A stretch of 64,000 bases of DNA from an uncultured bacterium (GCA_938014885.1 CALLQI010000018.1:310001-374000), one strand, 5' to 3'. Shown: positions 49,139-58,421, counted from the first letter of the stretch. The notes: generated by a model from the sequence alone, not told the origin. A program made the numbers and translations.

Positions 49139-51040
49139 ATGCGTGCTGCCTCACTTCTGTTGTGTGTGTGCGTCTGCTTCGCGCTGCTGGCCGTGGCCTG
49201 TGATGATTCGGGCGACGGCGGCTCCGGCGGCGGCTCTGGCGGGTCGCCCGCGTTGTCACTTGCTCCGGCTTCGGTTCCTGACGCCGACGAAGGCGTGGCG
49301 TATCTGGCCACCTTCACCGTAAGCGGCGGCAGCGGCCCTTTCGCCTGGGGCGTTTCCGGGACACTTCCGCCGGGCCTTTCGCTTGATCTGGCCTCCACGA
49401 CTGCCAGCAGCGACCTCGCCGGCACGCCCACGGCAGTGGGCAGCTACTCGTTCATGGTCACAGTCAATGATGGCGTGAATGCAGCCTCAAGGTTGATCTC
49501 ACTGACTGTCAACGCGGCCTCAGTAACGGGCCTGACCATCACCAGCACCGCGCTGGGCAACGCCACCGTCAACCAGCCTTACAGCGCGCAATTGCTGGCA
49601 TCGGGCGGCGCGGGGCCGCTGGCCTGGACTTTGGCCGGGGGCGTGCTGCCGTTTGGCGTGACGCTTTCTGCAAGCGGCCTGCTTTCGGGCACACCGATAA
49701 TCACCGGCGCCTGGCCCTTTACCGCTGAGGTCAGCGACGGCATCGACACCGACAGCCGCGCGTTCACCCTGACCGTGGCCGGTGTGGCCGGCGCGGCGAC
49801 ACTGGAGCAGCAGCTGCGCCAGCTGATTCAGCAACAGAATGTCGTGGGCCTGGGCCCGCAGAACGTGCCGAACCTGAACCCGCAGCAGGTTGAGTTGGGG
49901 CGGCTGCTGTTCTTCGACAAGGTGATCAGCGGCAACAACGACGTCGCCTGCGCAACCTGCCACCATCCATCGTTTGCCACCGGCGACGCCTTGAACCTGA
50001 GTGTCGGCGTCGGCGGCACCGGCCTTGGCAGCGGCCGCACGCACCCGAGCAGCGTATTCATCGCCCGCAACGCGCAGCCGATCTTCAACATCGGCATGTT
50101 CCCAGAGCTGTTCTGGGACAAGCGCGTGGGTCGCCCGCCGCAGGCTCCGCCGCCGCCGGGTTCGCCCCCGCCGCCCCCGCCGCAGACACAGACGCCCGAA
50201 GGCCCGACCGTGCTGGCACCGGACGAAGCACAGGCCCTGTTCCCGATCGTTGACCTGCTGGAGATGCGGGGCACCGGCCACGCGCTGGACGGGCTGAACA
50301 ATGCCGACTACCGACTGGCGCTGGTGAACCGGCTTGCAGCGCTGCCCGAATACGTGAACCGCTTCAACGCGGCGTTCGGTGCGGCCCCCAACGTCAACAA
50401 CATGGGCCGCGCGATTGCGGCCTATGAACGCAGCCAGACCTTCGTCAACGCGCCCTGGGACCGTTACCTGCGCGGCGAGGCCAACGCGCTCACGGACGCG
50501 CAGAAGCGCGGGGCGATGGTCTTCTTCGGCCGCGCGAACTGCGACAGCTGCCACAGCGGCCCACTGCTGACGAACTTCAGCACGCACAACCTTGGTATCC
50601 CGCAGTTCGGCCCGGGGCGCGGCAACGGTACGGGCACCGAAGACTTCGGGTTCGAGAACACCACCGGCAACGCCGCCAACCGCTACCAGTTCCGGGTGCC
50701 CAGCCTGCGCAATGTGGCCTTCACGGGGCCATACATGCACAACGGTGCGTTCAGCACACTGGATGAAGTGATCCTGCACTACCGCAACAAGGCCGCCAGC
50801 AGCAACGCGTTCACGGGCACGGGCATGATCCAGGGTGCGGCACTGGCACCCACCCTGCTGCCTACGAACAACGTGCTGGCGAACCTGAGCCCGCTGTTCA
50901 CGCAGGTCCCCGGCGACCTGACGCAGAATGAAATGAACGACCTGCGCGCGTTCCTGCAGGCACTGACCGACCCGGCGGCAATCAACCGTACCCAGGAGAT
51001 TCCGCAAAGCGTGCCCAGCGGCCTGCCTGTAGACCGCTGA
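49139..51040 (+). CDS. Dihaem cytochrome c peroxidase/MauG-like lipoprotein with Ig-like repeats
   Basis: 633 residues from the ATG of MRAASLLLCV. It is a putative lipoprotein (Cys21 in AVAC, followed by a Gly/Ser linker). Residues about 37-215 are two Ig-like repeats of the putative-Ig (He_PIG) type: LPPGLSL...LAGTPTAVGSYSF and LPFGVTL...LSGTPIITGAWPF. The peroxidase part has haem c motifs CATCH (271-275) and CDSCH (468-472), LGRLLFFDK and VPSLRNVAFTGPYMHNG with the conserved His. A Pro-rich insertion lies at 333-357. It probably reduces peroxide or oxidises a substrate at the cell surface. Confidence 0.88.
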   Translation: MRAASLLLCVCVCFALLAVACDDSGDGGSGGGSGGSPALSLAPASVPDADEGVAYLATFTVSGGSGPFAWGVSGTLPPGLSLDLASTTASSDLAGTPTAVGSYSFMVTVNDGVNAASRLISLTVNAASVTGLTITSTALGNATVNQPYSAQLLASGGAGPLAWTLAGGVLPFGVTLSASGLLSGTPIITGAWPFTAEVSDGIDTDSRAFTLTVAGVAGAATLEQQLRQLIQQQNVVGLGPQNVPNLNPQQVELGRLLFFDKVISGNNDVACATCHHPSFATGDALNLSVGVGGTGLGSGRTHPSSVFIARNAQPIFNIGMFPELFWDKRVGRPPQAPPPPGSPPPPPPQTQTPEGPTVLAPDEAQALFPIVDLLEMRGTGHALDGLNNADYRLALVNRLAALPEYVNRFNAAFGAAPNVNNMGRAIAAYERSQTFVNAPWDRYLRGEANALTDAQKRGAMVFFGRANCDSCHSGPLLTNFSTHNLGIPQFGPGRGNGTGTEDFGFENTTGNAANRYQFRVPSLRNVAFTGPYMHNGAFSTLDEVILHYRNKAASSNAFTGTGMIQGAALAPTLLPTNNVLANLSPLFTQVPGDLTQNEMNDLRAFLQALTDPAAINRTQEIPQSVPSGLPVDR

Positions 51041-51061
51041 CGCCGCCTTGCGCAAGCCACC

Positions 51062-51092
51062 ACATGCCCGGCTGCTATCATGCCGGGCATGT
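51062..51092 (+). promoter_or_regulatory. Hairpin covering the start codon of the third orphan TPR gene
   Basis: ACATGCCCGGC (51062-51072) and GCCGGGCATGT (51082-51092) form a perfect 11-bp stem with a 9-nt loop. The two candidate start codons (ATG 51080 and ATG 51089) lie in the loop edge and in the stem. It could be a terminator for the upstream peroxidase gene (20 nt after its stop) or could limit translation of the TPR gene. Confidence 0.45.
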
Positions 51093-52543
51093 TCGCGTCT
51101 GCAGAGAATGCGTACCTGTTCCGGCACGTCGTGCTGCGCGACATGGCTTATCAGTTGCAGACCCCCGGTGACCGGGCACGCCTGCACGGCCTGGCCCTGC
51201 GTGTGCTGGAAGCCGAGATTCCCGACAACAGCCGCGATTCACTTGCCGCAGAACTGGCAGATCACGCGGGCCTGGGTGCCATGCACGACGCCGCATTGGC
51301 AACTACAGAGCTGGCCTATCTGAATCGCGCGTTGTTGCACGCACTCAAGACGTTCCGCACCGATACCGTGGCCACACTGGCGCTCAAGGTCGCGTCTCAT
51401 CCGCAAGTCGAGCTCGTGCCGCGTCTCAAGGCGCTCGTTTCCGCCGCTGGTGCCAAGGGGCGTCAAGGCCGCGCGGCTGAATCGCTGAAGCTGCTGCAGA
51501 GTGCAAGGGCACTGGTCTCTGCGGACGTCCCGCTGGAGGTGCAACGCAGCATTGCGTCTTACCTGTTGTCGGTCTACTCCGAATCCGGCGACAAAGAATC
51601 CGCACAGGCGGAACTTGCGCTGTTGCAGAAGATTGGCGCCGGCGGCGATGTCGAAGTGGCCGCGCGCGTCTGCGGCGACATGGGCCGCTACTTTGACATC
51701 AACGGCAACCCTGAGGCGGCTGAGCGCGAATACCGCAGGTGCATTGAGTTGTTCGATGAACTCGGCAAACCGGACGAGTCCGTGCCGGCCATGATCAACC
51801 TTGGCGGGATGCTCGCGGAGCGCGGACAACACGATGCCGGCAGCGAGTTGTTGCGGCGCGCGCTTGCGATCAGCGAGCAGCACAACCTGGCGCGGTTTAT
51901 CCCGGTGACGGTGGGCAACCTCGCGTGGCAAGCGCAGCAGCAGAGGCGTTACCCTGAGGCGCTGCAACTGTTTACGCGGGCGGTGGCGCTGGCGCGCGAA
52001 TCGGGCAACCGCTATGACCTGGCCACCATATTGGGCAACCTTGGCGTGTTCCACGCGGACCGAGGCGACACGGACGATGCTGTCAGGGTGCTGGCCGAGT
52101 CCCTTGAACTTCATGCCGAGACAGCGAACCGCCGAGGCTTCGGCACGGCGCTATCCGACCTGGCCTCTGCCCACCTTACCGCAGGAAACACCCGGCAAGC
52201 CCTGGACCTGGCCTTGAAGGCGCTGCCCATTCACGAAGAGTTTCACAACCTGCGCGCCATGTCGCTGACCACGGGCACCATCGCCCGGGCGCAATACGTT
52301 CTCGGGAGTTTCGGTGAGGCCATGAAGAGTACGCAGCAGGCCCTGGCACACGCGCGCGAACACGGTGACGAGAACGGGGTAGCCGACCATCTTGAGCTGG
52401 TGGGCAGAATCCTGCACCTAACCGGCCGCATCGCCGAGGCCAACGCGGTGCTGGATGAAACCGAGCAACTGGCCGAACGACTGAACAACCAGCGCGTGCT
52501 GTCCGCGATCCAAGACACCCGCAAACGAATGCAGCACTCATAA
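51080..52543 (+). CDS. TPR-repeat protein with N-terminal FRH..AAY-like motif (orphan family member 3)
   Basis: 487 residues (or 484 from ATG 51089). Residues about 9-26 read NAYLFRHVVLRDMAYQLQ, the same opening as the genes at 2600-3688 and 10017-11492. About ten TPR-like units follow, including ATILGNLGVFHADRGDTDDA and FGTALSDLASAHLTAGNTRQ. No enzymatic or membrane segment is visible. It ends at a strong bidirectional hairpin terminator shared with the convergent DUF4139-like gene. Confidence 0.75.
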   Translation: MPGMFASAENAYLFRHVVLRDMAYQLQTPGDRARLHGLALRVLEAEIPDNSRDSLAAELADHAGLGAMHDAALATTELAYLNRALLHALKTFRTDTVATLALKVASHPQVELVPRLKALVSAAGAKGRQGRAAESLKLLQSARALVSADVPLEVQRSIASYLLSVYSESGDKESAQAELALLQKIGAGGDVEVAARVCGDMGRYFDINGNPEAAEREYRRCIELFDELGKPDESVPAMINLGGMLAERGQHDAGSELLRRALAISEQHNLARFIPVTVGNLAWQAQQQRRYPEALQLFTRAVALARESGNRYDLATILGNLGVFHADRGDTDDAVRVLAESLELHAETANRRGFGTALSDLASAHLTAGNTRQALDLALKALPIHEEFHNLRAMSLTTGTIARAQYVLGSFGEAMKSTQQALAHAREHGDENGVADHLELVGRILHLTGRIAEANAVLDETEQLAERLNNQRVLSAIQDTRKRMQHS

Positions 52544-52550
52544 CGCAGCT

Positions 52551-52580
52551 CGGCCGCCCGCGCTGCTTCGCGGGCGGCCG
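52551..52580. terminator. Bidirectional intrinsic terminator
   Basis: A perfect 12-bp stem CGGCCGCCCGCG / CGCGGGCGGCCG with a 6-nt loop between the convergent genes ending at 52543 (plus) and 52624 (minus). Confidence 0.8.
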
Positions 52581-52623
52581 AAAGAAGTGTAGTACCGTTG
52601 CGCTGCGCCCCGGTGCCCGCCCC

Positions 52624-53949
52624 CTACTTCTTGCGGGCGTTCTCGTTGTGGCGGATGGTTGCGGTGAAGTCGAGCTTCAGTGTTTCGCCTGGCTTGAGCA
52701 CCGTGCGAACCTTCTTGGTCCGGTGATCTTCAGTCAGCCAGTTCACTGCTCCGCCGTCGAAGTCGTAGTCGCCATCGACGACCCGGTGGATTTCCACTTC
52801 GACTGCGCGGCCGCGGAAGTTCTTCAGCTCGGTCTGGAACGTTTCGACCGTGGTGTAGCCCACCAGCCAGTTGTTCCGGAACGCGATGTCTTTCTTCTTC
52901 AGGGACAGGCGGCGTTCCTTCATCGTGACTTCGGCGTCGGGGCCGCAGTTCACTTTGATTTCTTCGTTCTTGGGCACGTACTTGCTTGCAACGGCGCCCA
53001 GCCAGGTCAGACGGCCCTGGCCCGCATCGCGGTACAGCTTGATCACGCCGTCGGGCAGCGGCTCTTTGCCCAGCTTGTGGGCTTCGTCGTTCTTGAACTC
53101 GTAGACCTTCGTGAACTGGTTGCCGTAGTCCTTGGGCTTGAAGTAGTACACGTTCTTCACCGGGATGCCCTTGACCTCGAAGCTGCGCAGCCGCTTGGAC
53201 CAGCCGGTCGGGATCGTCTCGGTGCCTTCGACGGTGTAAATGTAGTACTCGCTCAGGCCTGCCTTCTGGATTTCCTTGGGGCGTTCCATTTCGCCGCGGC
53301 CGCTGCCGCCACCGAGGCCCTTGGCCATCTTGCGCATGTCGTCGCGGTCCAGGTTGGGCTCGTCTTCGGCCGGCGCGGCTGAGGGCGGCGTGGGGTACGG
53401 CCTGCGAGGCCGGGCCAGGTCAATGATCTTCTCAACCAAGTTGACAACGCCGATCACGAGGCGCACTTCCGCGTCTTCGTACTCTTCGCCACTGTTGTTG
53501 GTGACGGTGATGTAGGCCGTCAGGTCCACGCTGTCGTCGGTGGGGCTGACAATGCCCGTGTACTCGGCGCGCCAGCTGATGCCGCTGGTGAAGTAGCTGA
53601 TCTCGACGCCGTAGCTGCCGGCGGTCTTGCAGTCGATGGTCCAGATCAGCATCTCGTGGCTTTCGGCCGGATAGCTGATGTCGAGAATTTCGAGGGCCTT
53701 GGTGCCGGCCTCACCGACGGGCTGGAACTCAACGCTGGTGGGGTCGATCAGGGTGTTGGCCCAGCTGAACTGCAGGCGGTTTTTGCCCGGCTTGAAGCTG
53801 AGGCTGCGGCGTTCGCGCACCAGGGTCAGGTCTTCGCTGTTGTAGATGGTGAGCTGTACGGAATCACGAACCGGCAGCGTTACCAGCTCTTCCTTGGCCA
53901 GCAAAGGCGCGGCCAGCAGCAGCGAAAGGATGGTGATGAGCGTTTTCAT
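52624..53949 (-). CDS. DUF4139-like secreted protein, copy A
   Basis: 441 residues from the ATG of MKTLITILSLLLAAPLLA, a clean signal peptide. Residues about 19-120 are beta-rich (LTLPVRDSVQLTIYNSEDLTL, NRLQFSWANTLIDPTSVEF). The middle holds a Pro/Asp-rich insertion and SEYYIYTVEGTETIPTGWSKRL, and the C-terminus has beta strands ending in a basic tail. This matches the DUF4139 (MuiA-like) pattern of the family. It is the last of three tandem paralogues and is close to 55205-56482 over its whole length. The function is unknown; an envelope role is likely. Confidence 0.7.
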   Translation of the reverse strand: MKTLITILSLLLAAPLLAKEELVTLPVRDSVQLTIYNSEDLTLVRERRSLSFKPGKNRLQFSWANTLIDPTSVEFQPVGEAGTKALEILDISYPAESHEMLIWTIDCKTAGSYGVEISYFTSGISWRAEYTGIVSPTDDSVDLTAYITVTNNSGEEYEDAEVRLVIGVVNLVEKIIDLARPRRPYPTPPSAAPAEDEPNLDRDDMRKMAKGLGGGSGRGEMERPKEIQKAGLSEYYIYTVEGTETIPTGWSKRLRSFEVKGIPVKNVYYFKPKDYGNQFTKVYEFKNDEAHKLGKEPLPDGVIKLYRDAGQGRLTWLGAVASKYVPKNEEIKVNCGPDAEVTMKERRLSLKKKDIAFRNNWLVGYTTVETFQTELKNFRGRAVEVEIHRVVDGDYDFDGGAVNWLTEDHRTKKVRTVLKPGETLKLDFTATIRHNENARKK

Positions 53950-54041
53950 GGTGAGTTGTGTCCCGTGTGCCGTGTCTTTCGCCGCGTCCCGGGTGCCATC
54001 GTCTGACGCGGCACTCGGGACACGGGACTGAAGACAATGCG

Positions 54042-55157
54042 TTACCAGTTGTTGAGGCGCTTGTAGTGGAACTTGAGCTTGACCGGCGTTCCCTTGGGCG
54101 GCGCCTTCACCTGGAACTTGATGGTTTCGTTGTCGATGCGCTCGAAGCTGGCGTAGCCTTCGCTGTCCTTCTGCATCTCCCATTCGCCCTGCACGCGCAG
54201 CACCAGTGTTACCGTGGCTTCGGTGTCTTTGAAGTTCTTGATTTCGTACTCGTCGACTTCGTTGGTGTCGTAGACGTTGCCGCGGCGGTTCTCGACATCA
54301 TTAACCATCTTCTTGAACTCGATCTTGATGTCCTGGGCGATGCCGATGTTCAGGCGCATGTCGTCGCCGATGGCCGTGAACTGGCCCCAGTCTTCGCCGG
54401 TGAAGGCGGTCGTGCCCTGGCCATCGTCCTGGTAGATGCGGACCTTGCCGTACTCAAGCGGGATCGTGCCCAGGCCGATCTCCTTCACGTTCTTGAGCAC
54501 ATAGTCCGTCATCACCTTGCCTTCATAGTTACGGTTGGTGTCGTAGGTGTACTCTTTCACCAGCTTCACCTTGTCCCACTTGTTCACCAGCACGCGCTTG
54601 GCTTCGCCCTGGTCGAGCGCTTTCTCAAAGCGCTTGCCGTCGCGGGTCACGAAGTCGGCACTGTCAAACGTACCGCCGCTCCAGTTGCGGATCTTGAAGT
54701 AGTGGCGCAGGGTGCAGGTCTGCTCATCCTTGCTGACGATGGCGCGGTAGTCCGTCTCGCGCTGGATGTTCGCCATCAGGTAGCTGAGGCGGAACTTTTC
54801 GCTGCGCGCGTCCGGAGAATTGATGCTCCAGGTCAGCGCGGCCTCACCGGGCGGGTAGCTGGTGGACAGGATGACGACCTTGCTGTTCACGTCGGCGGGG
54901 CGGAACACGATGCTGCCCTTGTCGATCTGGGTGCCTGCCCAGCTGAAGTCGACCGTGTTGTTGCCCTTTTGCAGGCTGATCGTGCGCTCTTCTTCGACCA
55001 GCACCACGTGCGGGTGGTCGAAGCGCACGACTACGGCTTCTTTGTCGGGCAGCGTGGCCAGCTTGATGCGGGCTTCGGCCACCTCGGGCCGCGACACACC
55101 CAGCATGCAGCTGAAGGCGGCCGTGGCAGACAGTGTGAAGAGGATGCGCTTGTTCAT
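54042..55157 (-). CDS. DUF4139-like secreted protein, copy B (shorter, divergent)
   Basis: 371 residues from the ATG of MNKRILFTLSATAAFSCMLGV, with signal peptide ending near AEA. It shares the opening (LPDKEAVVVRFDHPHVVLVEEERTI...GNNTVDFSWAGTQIDKGSIVF) and the second half of its neighbours but lacks the SEYYIYTVEGTETIP block and the Pro/Asp insertion. It sits between copies A and C, so it seems to have arisen by tandem duplication followed by divergence and loss of the central segment. Confidence 0.65.
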   Translation of the reverse strand: MNKRILFTLSATAAFSCMLGVSRPEVAEARIKLATLPDKEAVVVRFDHPHVVLVEEERTISLQKGNNTVDFSWAGTQIDKGSIVFRPADVNSKVVILSTSYPPGEAALTWSINSPDARSEKFRLSYLMANIQRETDYRAIVSKDEQTCTLRHYFKIRNWSGGTFDSADFVTRDGKRFEKALDQGEAKRVLVNKWDKVKLVKEYTYDTNRNYEGKVMTDYVLKNVKEIGLGTIPLEYGKVRIYQDDGQGTTAFTGEDWGQFTAIGDDMRLNIGIAQDIKIEFKKMVNDVENRRGNVYDTNEVDEYEIKNFKDTEATVTLVLRVQGEWEMQKDSEGYASFERIDNETIKFQVKAPPKGTPVKLKFHYKRLNNW

Positions 55158-55204
55158 GGCTGTTTCCTTGTTTCGAATCCGGCCTTTGGCCGGGCCGGGT
55201 TCAG

Positions 55205-56482
55205 TTACTTGTTGCGGATGTTGGTGCCGTTGCGGATGCGGACGGTGTAGCTGATGTCCATCTTGGCTCCCGCGGCCAGCTTCACGGCAAAGCGCTGGGT
55301 GCGGAAGTCGATCTTGGTGCTGGCGGTGGCGCTGGTGAAGTCGAAGTCGCCGCCGATGTAGGTGTCGATTTCGAACTCCACTTCGCGGTTGCGGAAGTTC
55401 TTGAGTTCCAGTTTGAACTCTTCGACGGTGTCCCAGCCCGCCAGGTACTGGCGGTTGCCGGTCCACTGGAAGACCAGGCTTTCTTTCTTCAGGCTGGTGC
55501 GGGTGCGCTTGAGTGTCACTTCGGGGTCGTGGCCGCAGTTGACCTTCACTTCGTCATTCTTGGGGATGTAGGCCGTGGCGACCTGCCCGACGTAGCTGAG
55601 CTGGTTGTCGCCGGCGACGCGGTACAGGCGCACGACACCTTCCGGCAGCGGCTCGCGGCCGAGCTTGTGGGCTTCGTCATTCTTGAAGCTGAGCAGCTTG
55701 ACCAGCGCCGCGCCGTACTTTTCGGGCTGCGCGGCGTAGACGGTGCGCAGGGGCACGCCCGCCTGCTGGAAGCTTTCAAGACGCTTGGACCAGCCGTTGG
55801 GGATCGTCTCAGTGCCTTCGACGGTGTAGATGTAGTATTCGCTGAGGCCTTCCTTGGTGATGTCTTTCTTGTCGGCGGCGTTGCTGTCAGCGCGGCGCAT
55901 GCCTTCGTAGGCCTCTTTCTGGCGGCCCTGGCGGGCGCTGCCGGCCAGTGCTGCGATTTCTTCGACGATGTGAATGCTGCCTACGATCAGGCGCACCTTG
56001 GCGTCTTCGTATTCTTCGCCGCTGCCGTTGTAGACGCTGACGAACGAGGTCAGGTGCATGCTGGATTCATCGGCGCTGAGCATGCCGTGGTACTCGGCGT
56101 TCCAGCGGATGCCGCTGGTGAAGTAGCTGATTTCGACCTTGGCCGCAAAGGCGTCATCGGCGGCGATGGTCCAGATCAGCATCTGGTTGCTTTGCGCCGG
56201 GTAGCTGGTGTCCAGCACCTCAAGCTTGTCGGTGTTGGTCAGGGCCGCGAACTCGACGCTGGTGGGGTCAATCAGCGTGTTCGCCCAGCTGAACTGCAGC
56301 CGGTTGTTGCCCTTCTTGAACGACAACTCGCGCGTTTCGCGCACGAGCGTAAGGTCAACCGAGTTGTAGATCGTGAGCTGCACGGTGTCGCGCTTGGGCA
56401 GCGTGACCAGCTCTTCTTTTGCGGCAAGGCCGGGCGCGGAAAGCGCAAGCAGCAGTGCCAGCATGGGCCATCGAGTTTTCAT
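55205..56482 (-). CDS. DUF4139-like secreted protein, copy C
   Basis: 425 residues from the ATG of MKTRWPMLALLLALSAPGLAA. Very similar to copy A throughout: KEELVTLPKRDTVQLTIYNS, LQFSWANTLIDPTSVEF, SEYYIYTVEGTETIPNGWSKRLESF and PKNDEVKVNCGHDPEVTLK. The main difference is the central insertion (GSARQGRQKEAYEGMRRAD) in place of the Pro-rich one in A. First gene of the three-gene run; about 140 bp separate it from the divergent gene at 56624, where shared promoters probably lie. Confidence 0.7.
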   Translation of the reverse strand: MKTRWPMLALLLALSAPGLAAKEELVTLPKRDTVQLTIYNSVDLTLVRETRELSFKKGNNRLQFSWANTLIDPTSVEFAALTNTDKLEVLDTSYPAQSNQMLIWTIAADDAFAAKVEISYFTSGIRWNAEYHGMLSADESSMHLTSFVSVYNGSGEEYEDAKVRLIVGSIHIVEEIAALAGSARQGRQKEAYEGMRRADSNAADKKDITKEGLSEYYIYTVEGTETIPNGWSKRLESFQQAGVPLRTVYAAQPEKYGAALVKLLSFKNDEAHKLGREPLPEGVVRLYRVAGDNQLSYVGQVATAYIPKNDEVKVNCGHDPEVTLKRTRTSLKKESLVFQWTGNRQYLAGWDTVEEFKLELKNFRNREVEFEIDTYIGGDFDFTSATASTKIDFRTQRFAVKLAAGAKMDISYTVRIRNGTNIRNK

Positions 56483-56623
56483 GTCAGTTCCTTTGAGTTG
56501 CCGGACCGTGATGAGATGCCTTGCGTGCAATCCGGGTTCCGGATTAATGGAATGTTCCTGCCGTACCGTTTGGTTAGTTGGCATTGATGCGATATACACG
56601 ACATAGGTCACAAGGTGATCTCG

Positions 56624-57079
56624 ATGCGTAAAGAGTTCAAGGCATTCAGCAAGTGGCTTGGCGAATGGGCGGGCAAGGGCCAGACCAAGAAGGGCCTGCC
56701 CGTGCACTCGCGGTTGGTGCTGCGCGAGCGCATGGCCGGCGAGTTCCTTGAGTTCGAGGTCACCAGCCTCCACGCCGACACTGGCGCACTGGTCCATGGG
56801 GTCGTTTGCCAGCTTGCGGTGGATCCTGACGGCGTGATGCGCATGTCCGTCGCCAGCACCATGCACGGCTGCATGGTCATGCCGATGACGCCCGAAGACC
56901 CCGGTGCGGCCGCCATCGAGGGCGTAAGCGCCACCGGTAACCGCGTCGTCGTAAGCCTTGTCGAAGAAGACGGCGGGCTGATGCTCACCAGCTACTGGCG
57001 CGCACCCAAGACCGCGCCCGATGCGGAACCGCTGGGCTACACGAACCTGCTGCTGAAGCGGGTGGCCCGCGAGGCCTGA
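56624..57079 (+). CDS. Lipocalin-like small protein
   Basis: 151 residues from ATG 56624, with AAGGTG 6 nt upstream; a GTG at 56615 is an alternative. FSKWLGEWAGKGQTK at the N-terminus followed by alternating beta strands (LVLRERMAGEFLEFEV, VMRMSVASTMHG, VVVSLVEEDGGLML) suggests a DUF1579/lipocalin-like beta-barrel. No heme- or ligand-specific residue can be named. It faces away from the DUF4139 run and converges on the Rieske ferredoxin gene. Confidence 0.6.
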   Translation: MRKEFKAFSKWLGEWAGKGQTKKGLPVHSRLVLRERMAGEFLEFEVTSLHADTGALVHGVVCQLAVDPDGVMRMSVASTMHGCMVMPMTPEDPGAAAIEGVSATGNRVVVSLVEEDGGLMLTSYWRAPKTAPDAEPLGYTNLLLKRVAREA

Positions 57080-57087
57080 GGCAGGCC

Positions 57088-57399
57088 CTACGGAACGTCA
57101 ACCCAGATCGCGCCGTCTTCCACGGTAAGCGGGAAGCGCTTCACGCAGATGCGGTCGGACATCAGGCTGACGCCGGTCTTCAGGTCAAACTGCCAGCCGT
57201 GCCACATGCAGGTGACGACGCCGCGCGTGACGATGCCGTCGTTGAGGGGCGCATCCATGTGCGGGCAGTTGTCTTCAATTGCGTGAAAGCCGTCGCCGGT
57301 GTTGAACAGCGCCACGCCGGGGCCGTTTGGCGTGTCGAAGTGCTTGCCCTTGCCGGGGGCGGGCGCTTCATCCACCGCGCACAGCCTCAGCCGTGGCAT
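57088..57399 (-). CDS. Rieske-type ferredoxin
   Basis: 103 residues. Cluster loops CPHMDAPLNDG and CMWHGWQFDL supply Cys-x-His and Cys-x-x-His ligands, the pattern of small soluble Rieske ferredoxins (NirD/dioxygenase ferredoxin type) without the disulfide of bc-complex Rieske proteins. There is no signal peptide. The ATG overlaps the stop of the E1-beta gene (TGATG), so both are on one transcript. The electron partner is not evident; no oxygenase is nearby. Confidence 0.92.
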   Translation of the reverse strand: MPRLRLCAVDEAPAPGKGKHFDTPNGPGVALFNTGDGFHAIEDNCPHMDAPLNDGIVTRGVVTCMWHGWQFDLKTGVSLMSDRICVKRFPLTVEDGAIWVDVP

Positions 57400-58379
57400 C
57401 AGAAGGCCACCAGCTTGCGCAGGGCGTCTTCGATTTTCTGGGTGTTGGGCAGCATGCGTTGCTCAAGTTCGGGCGCGTATGGGATCGGGCATTCTAGTGC
57501 GCCCATGCGCATTACCGGCGCGTCGAGGTCTTCGAAGCAATGCTCGGAGATAAAGCTCGCGTACTCGCCGGCGACGCTGCCCATCAGCGTGGCCTCGTTG
57601 ACCACCAGAGCGCGGTTGGTCTTGCTCACGCTGGCCAGGATTGCCTCGGTGTCGTAGGGGCGCAGGCTCAGCAGATCGAGCACTTCGATTTCGATGCCTT
57701 CTTTGGCCAGGTTCTCGGCCGCGTGCTCCGCGTAGTGGACCATGATCCCGAATGTCACCACGGTGGCGTCGCGGCCCTCGCGTGCGATGCGCGCCTTGCC
57801 CAGTTCCAGCGGCTCGACCTCGCCGACTTCCTGGCGCAGCTTGGGGTCGCGATACATGTGCTTGTGTTCGAAGTACAGCACCGGGTTGTCGTCGCGGATC
57901 GCGGCCTTGATCGCCGCCTTGGCGTCGCGCGGAGTGCTGGGGCACACCAGCTTCAGGCCCGGCACGTTCAGGAACCAGGCTTCCATGCAGCCACTGTGAA
58001 ACGGGCCGCCACTGACGCCGCCGCCCCAGGGCAGGCGCACAACCATCGGCACGTTGGGGCCCCAGCGGTAATGCATCTTGGCGGCGTTGTTCACGAGCTG
58101 GTTGAAGCCGCAGGCGACAAAGTCGGCAAACTGCATCTCGGCCACAGGGCGCAGGCCGTACATGGCCGCCCCGACCGCATTACCGATGATGGCGGTTTCG
58201 GAAAGCGGAGTGTCCCAGACGCGCTTGGGGCCGAACTCGTCCACAAGTCCCTTGGTAACGCCGAACGCGCCGCCATAGGCACCGATGTCCTGTCCCAGCA
58301 GGAATACGTCTTCGTCGCGCTGCAGCTCTTCGCGCAGGCCTTCGGTGATGGCTTCCACAAACGTGATCGGTTTACCCAT
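57399..58379 (-). CDS. 2-oxoacid dehydrogenase E1 beta subunit (pyruvate/branched-chain type)
   Basis: 326 residues. The transketolase-type beta subunit is recognised from ITFVEAITEGLREELQRD, VFLLGQDIGAYGGAFGVTKGL, VWDTPLSETAIIGNAVGAAMYGLRPVAEMQFADF, VVRLPWGGGVSGGPFHSGCMEAWF and the C-terminal VLDLLSLRPYDTEAI, VVNEA. It would pair with an E1-alpha subunit; none is adjacent on either side. The pairing with a Rieske ferredoxin is unusual. Confidence 0.93.
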   Translation of the reverse strand: MGKPITFVEAITEGLREELQRDEDVFLLGQDIGAYGGAFGVTKGLVDEFGPKRVWDTPLSETAIIGNAVGAAMYGLRPVAEMQFADFVACGFNQLVNNAAKMHYRWGPNVPMVVRLPWGGGVSGGPFHSGCMEAWFLNVPGLKLVCPSTPRDAKAAIKAAIRDDNPVLYFEHKHMYRDPKLRQEVGEVEPLELGKARIAREGRDATVVTFGIMVHYAEHAAENLAKEGIEIEVLDLLSLRPYDTEAILASVSKTNRALVVNEATLMGSVAGEYASFISEHCFEDLDAPVMRMGALECPIPYAPELEQRMLPNTQKIEDALRKLVAF

Positions 58380-58421
58380 GGCGCGAAGTCTGTAGTCCTG
58401 CCGCGCGGTGTCAACAGGCGG

